Source: Aquatica leii
Lineage: Eukaryota; Arthropoda; Insecta; Coleoptera; Lampyridae
DNA length: 64,000 nt
Direction: 5' to 3'
Assembly (NCBI GenBank): GCA_035610365.1
Contig: CM069432.1
Span: 230,662,532-230,726,531, forward strand
Numbering within the stretch: the first letter of the stretch is position 1; the number at the start of each line of letters is the position of its first letter. Below are positions 59,605 through 64,000 of this stretch, piece by piece. The translations under genes were made by a program, and so were the position numbers. The notes below the pieces were generated by a model. The model saw only the letters and a list, made by a program, of their open reading frames with translations. It was not told the origin of the DNA and ran no database searches.

Positions 59605-60870
59605 TTTGTTAATGTCGGGTTTCACCACTCTCAGTGATCTGCAGTCTATTTCTTTTATACAGTAGATTAGCTACTGCACTGAACCCACGATCAAGAAAAT
59701 ATGATGAAGAAAGCGCAATTAAAAATTTGTGTACTATTTCTCACACTCCAGGACAAAGAGCTGATATTGATTTTTGGAGCCAGAACCGTTGGTACTCATT
59801 TCTGAATTTTACATTTAATTTTTCATTAGTTGTGAGTTCTACAAGTTCTTCTTCTAAATTTGATGATTTAAATAGATTGAAAAAGCGATTCAAACAAACA
59901 CCTTTTGAGTGACATCGTATTTCTGTGTGCAGCAGCGAGCGATTATAGTTTTCATCATTTTCACTACAAAATTGCCCAAATAATCTGTCATTTAATGAAT
60001 TGCTTTTTATCTTATTGACTGCTGTAATAACGTAATGAAGCGACGTATGCAGGCGTTCATTAAGAATTTTTGCAACCAAGTGCTAACGATAAATAACACA
60101 ATATACAGCGAGTACATTTGGTACTGTTTTAAATGCGCCATGAAACTCTTATGACGCTCCGTCATTGCTGGAGCACCATCCGTAGCAACTGATATAATAT
60201 TTCAAATGGGAATTTTTTCTCTTGAAAAAAAAAACCTACATGGTATTAAATATGGATTCTTCTTTTGTATCGGTTTCCAAATTTTTTGCAAATAATAACT
60301 CTTGACAAATTTTTTCTTCTTTTATGAATCGGACGTAAGCCAAGAGTAGTGCTTCGTTATTTGGTAAAGTTGGTTCAACGATTAAAATGGAATATTTAGA
60401 AGTTTTCAAGTAATCACATAATGATAGTTCAACGTCATTAGCCATTTCATCTATTCTTCTTTGCACTATATTATTACTCAAAAGAATTTTTCTAATATCT
60501 GATGGTGTCTTATGATGAACAGTTTCGATTACCTCTCTGACTGCCGGCATAATTAATTCATCACCAATTGTCTGTTGTTTTCCCGATTTTGCGTAATATT
60601 ATATGAAGCACGAAGTCCATCATCTTCTTGTTTAGAACACAATGCAAAAAGGTTTGATATAGTTGGCTTTGTCCTTTTTATCAGCATGTATTTTATTCAA
60701 ATGCTCTTGCAGCCTAGAAGACTTCGTGGCTTCATTTAAAAAACGTTTTTGGCAAATTAAACACATAGGTAATAATTGGTTTGTTGGAGATTGCGTAAAT
60801 TCATATTTCAAACACTTAATATTGTACTGCCGACATTTCTTCTTAGTTTCAGACATTTTGGAATTCATAA
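59605..60870 (-). pseudogene. Decayed hAT transposase, ZBED5-like, copy 3 (nearly full length)
   Basis: In minus order: BED zinc finger at 60868-60632 (MCLICQKRF...RLQEHLNKIH with C-x2-C and H-x4-H intact); 60550-60236 with ILLSNNIVQRRIDEMANDVE, YVRFIKEEKICQELLFAKNL; 60190-60120 with SVATDGAPAMTERHKSFMAH, holding the second catalytic Asp of the family; 60079-59741 with VAKILNERLHTSLHYVITAV, LLHTEIRCHSKGVCLNRFF; and a C-terminal dimerisation region to about 59610 containing SSSYFLDRGFSAVANLLYKR. The first DEST motif is rewritten as a VEPT sequence, and two frameshifts and a few stops are needed. This is the best preserved of the three copies and the key for reading the other two. Confidence 0.85.
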
Positions 60871-61712
60871 TTTGTTACGATTTCAATACATTAACTTTTC
60901 AACCAATTTATAGAAAGTTATAAAATTAATGGCTGTAATGACTTCTTCACTTTACAGTTACGCACGAGTATGGATCATTGACGAAGCAGACAAAAACAAT
61001 AAGATTTGGTTTCGAGTACGCAACAACTTGTATGGCTTTGTTTGTTTGTGGTGCCCCAGTATACTTGCTCTGCAAACAAATTGTTACAAGTTTCCGTATT
61101 TTTGTCGAAACATGCTTGATTGCGTAAATCACGTCTTTGTTTATACTTAATGCTTATTTAAATGATTTAATGTTTATTTACGCCATAATGATAAGATAAA
61201 CATTTTAGATCGCTAGATATAATGTTTTTCATCAAAATAAAGGTATTTTCAAAGTATTTTATTATATTAAATTTTCCAATTAGGTAGGTACGCCGCGAAC
61301 GCGCCCCCTTGACTGTCATAACGCCTCTCATTTGCCTTTGGACCCGCTGCCGCCCTCACGAAAAGTTCTAGCGCCCAATAAGAGGCAGTACCGTTCCTGT
61401 TAAGAACCTATGGCTTAAACGTATCACTCCTTCATATAAAAATATTTTCGTATGGTCGATTAATTTTTTTAACTGCAAAACTTGTATGTATACATAGAGA
61501 TGCTACTAGATTTAGGTATTCTTACCATATTTCTCATAAATAATTGTCTATTTTTTCGTCTAATAATGGATAAAAAATTTATCGAAATCAATGTTTTTTA
61601 TAATGGTAGAGATTGGTTGGGTATACTTCAAGACACACAACGAACAAATTGGACATTTAGATGTTGGAAAATAATCTATTTTTTTCATTATTAACTTTCG
61701 TAAAGTGGCGAA
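60871..61712. other. Unassigned; GC-rich patch
   Basis: A GC-rich patch at 61287-61395 (GCCGCGAACGCGCCCCCTTG...) lies upstream of the hAT gene and may be its 5' end. Frames at 60929-61150 are open on both strands without a motif. Confidence 0.4.
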
Positions 61713-61776
61713 GCGTTGGCAGCTTCGGTAACAACAATGACACGGTCCAAACCCGGAAGACGTTCTTATCTTAGTA
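61713..61776. repeat. Second copy of the 64-bp dispersed repeat
   Basis: Matches 56899-56962 in direct orientation. It may be the end of an unidentified element. Confidence 0.55.
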
Positions 61777-62435
61777 AAGAATAACTATTATAAATAGATT
61801 TTCGCTGTAAGGGATCAATTAAGGAAGGCTTTACATTACTTCTAAACAATGCAACAAAAGGTTTTAATTTCATTTTTGTTAGTAATTTTTGGATTTCCCT
61901 AAAGCAAAATGTTTGTCTTTTGTCGCATATTAGTTTCGGTGAATATAATTTAAAGTTTATATGTTGTAATATTTGAATATCATCTGCTGGTGTTTTATAT
62001 ACGGTTACTGCAAGAAACCTTGAGCTTTCCAATGGCTCGAAAATTGTCCTAAACATGTATTAAGTTACACTAAATAAATAATGTAGTAAATGTTAGTTCA
62101 AAATAAATCTTAGATGTTAAATGTACCCAAAGAAAAATATCGTTAGGCGAAAGATTGGAAAATCTAGCAGACCAGCTAATTTTACAATTTGGAGCAATAT
62201 CCTTATTGGATGAACTGTCATTTAAAAATTCACGCACATCTCGGCTATTGTGTGCTATCTATCTATCTGAAACCAAATTTTTTGGATGTCTCCAGCAACT
62301 TCGTCCACTGCCGCATCAATATTATTTTCCATCAACTGAAAGAAGCGGTATCTTATTAGGTTTTTGTGTAAGAAAAATAGTCCTATAATGTGATGACCTA
62401 ATATTCCCATCACAATATTCACTTTTTGGAGATAT
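61777..62435 (-). pseudogene. Mariner-like transposase C-terminal remnant
   Basis: The minus-strand reading from 62435 gives GILGHHIIGLFFLHKN, then RYRFFQLMENNIDAAVDEVA, QKIWFQIDR-stop-HTIAEMCVNFL (second catalytic Asp kept in FQID), APNCKISWSARFSNLSPNDI and FLWVHL, where the family has SPDLSPNDFFLW; the SPD Asp is Asn. After about 90 bp of decay, VYKTPADDIQIL (62020-61985) resembles the Y-x-TP-x-D segment that follows. The rest of the 96-codon frame to 61766 is not explained. It is related at superfamily level to the intact element at 17.8 kb but clearly a different family. Confidence 0.65.
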
Positions 62436-63404
62436 TGGGTCCTTTTTTTACAATTTTGTAGGGGTTGTCAATAATCCATGCCATTGCCAAATTTTAATTT
62501 ACATTTTTCCCCTAAAATAATTAAGGAAGCAAATAATTCAACAAGAAAGATTTAGCGTTGGAATCCCTAGACTGCGTTTTCCAAACACCACTTGGTATAA
62601 ATATGAAATAACATTCATTAATTAAAAACAACTAATTTTACACAATATAAAATACTTAAAGTACATTATCCAAACTATTATTCTTGCGGTTAATTTATAC
62701 AACATTTATCAACAATCTTATAATACCTAGTTACATTATTTATTAAAAGCTATTATCAAATAACATTGTACACCTGCACTGTGACATTGCTTTTAAAACA
62801 ATAATTAATTGCTGCCGAAGTATTATTGTACTTTAATCTGGATTAACTTTTACATTAAATACCGCTAGCGTTAGACGTGATTGTTAAAGCTGTTGTTTGA
62901 TGATTTGATTTGTGTATGTTGACGGGTACCAAAATAGTTTGTCAAAATAAAAAAACGTTATTTTGATTACGTCTTATATGTGCAGATCTATTCAATACTT
63001 ATGTGAAAAACATTATTTTGTTAACTGATTATAAATCAACGACTTTTAGTAAATTGATTTTGCAGAAAAATCATTTTATTAAACTATTACTAGAAAATTC
63101 AGTTTGTTAAATTAAAAGTAAAATCAGTTATTTTTACCGATTTGTAGTCGAAATAGATTTTGAGGTATTAGGTATTAGTCATCATTTCTTTTTCAGATAA
63201 TAAATATTTTTTTTTAAATATAAAATAGTAAATAAATTTTGAAATAAATAAAACTAATTAAAATTTTCTTATTTTGAAAAACCAAAATTTATATTTAATT
63301 GTTTGCCTAGAAGTGTAACTATTCCAAGAATAATTATGCATTTAATTAAATGTAAACGTCTAATTAATGCTTTATTCATTAGTACAAACAAAAAGTAGTG
63401 AGTC
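62436..63404. other. No recognisable gene
   Basis: AT-rich, about 970 bp, nothing supported. Confidence 0.4.
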
Positions 63405-63925
63405 ATTGGAATGTAAAATATCTTATTTAGTTAAACAACCATCACTAAACATTTTTTTACAAAAATGCAATTAGATTTGATAATAAGATACTAAATGTCT
63501 TTTTCCACGACAAAGGAATCATTACATTTATAATAATTGTCTTTTGTTTTTGGTCAACGTATAGAGTGCAAATTTTATTACACCGTTTGTGTTTTTATTT
63601 TCAAAAAAGGAATCTAGTTAAACGATATTACTAAGCAGATTTACAAAAACGTTAGTGTTGACATAAATTAGAATCATCATTATAAACGTTCTAATTAGGT
63701 AGCTTTATTAAGTTAGTGTTACGTATCCATTAATTGTACTGCTACTCGTGTAAAAGTTTGAAAGTGTTAAACTGTATACTTCAATTTAATTTTTTTTAAA
63801 CTACAAATTAAAGATAAATTAGAAGTTAAAAATAAATTAAAAATTGTTTTTGTTTTGGTACTATAAGTATACTACTTTTTTGCATTTTGCGTAAGGTATC
63901 AAACTAACTAAAATTTTTAGAAGTC
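63405..63925 (-). repeat. Right copy of a long inverted-repeat pair
   Basis: Reverse complement of 57700-58385 over its full length; homology fades at about 63925, before the window edge. Confidence 0.75.
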
Positions 63926-64000
63926 AAACATTTGATTATTTTTTTATGCATTGACAGTTTTACTAAAAAAACACTGATATCCGATGTTCGATCTTGGTTA

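Noticed and set aside
60929-61150. Open frames on both strands
   Set aside because: No motif, no splice or polyadenylation support; most likely chance in the hAT 5' region.
57700-63925. Polinton/Maverick as the identity of the inverted-repeat unit
   Set aside because: No DNA polymerase B, retroviral-type integrase, ATPase or capsid motifs are seen between the repeats.
1-64000. CRISPR arrays, rRNA, bacterial operons or prophage
   Set aside because: No regular short repeats with unique spacers, no rRNA-like conserved sequence, and gene structure is eukaryotic with introns.

Overview
The window looks like a stretch of arthropod (most likely insect) nuclear DNA: very AT-rich, no operons or bacterial signals, short GT-AG introns of 52-62 bp inside element genes, and a transposon mix typical of insects. 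It holds no securely identifiable cellular gene. What can be read is a graveyard of mobile elements from many superfamilies, mostly broken by stops and frameshifts, separated by long AT-rich stretches with no recognisable content. All family assignments come from reading translated motifs by eye; no database search was run.

Layout. 0-8 kb: the tail of a Jockey-type ORF1, a 69-bp-arm palindrome, a ZBED-type hAT remnant, and a Crypton tyrosine recombinase gene with an intron and one internal stop, with two related fragments and an unassigned two-exon reading frame beside it. 8-17 kb: a decayed piggyBac transposase, a 90-bp-arm perfect palindrome, a BEL/Pao pol remnant abutting a Ty3/gypsy gag-protease remnant, and a TTF-zinc-finger hAT. 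17.76-19.39 kb: a complete-looking mariner-like element with TIRs, TA duplication and an uninterrupted 356-residue transposase once one intron is removed. 20.5-21.8 kb and 48.0-49.2 kb: two copies of an element with CCCAGTAAACAC-type ends, each with a small spliced open frame. 22-29 kb: a Tc1-like scrap, an LTR-flanked element (25.5-28.6 kb) and a DDE-transposase fragment. 31-36.3 kb: non-LTR retrotransposon remnants on the minus strand. 36.4-38.4 kb: a TA-flanked IS630/Tc1/mariner-class element. 41-47 kb: Penelope fragment, second piggyBac, second ZBED hAT and a copia pol remnant. 52-57 kb: a Penelope reverse transcriptase split by an insertion, then two hairpin-bearing tandem arrays in opposite orientation. 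57.7-64 kb: a pair of long inverted repeats about 5 kb apart, enclosing the third ZBED hAT, a mariner scrap and a possible terminal exon of an unknown gene.

The most noteworthy items are the intact mariner-like element, the paired TIR elements with a conserved spliced micro-ORF, the two long palindromes, the inverted tandem arrays and the long inverted-repeat pair. The genes do not form a pathway: each element encoded, or once encoded, its own mobilisation machinery, and later insertions and deletions have nested and scrambled them.
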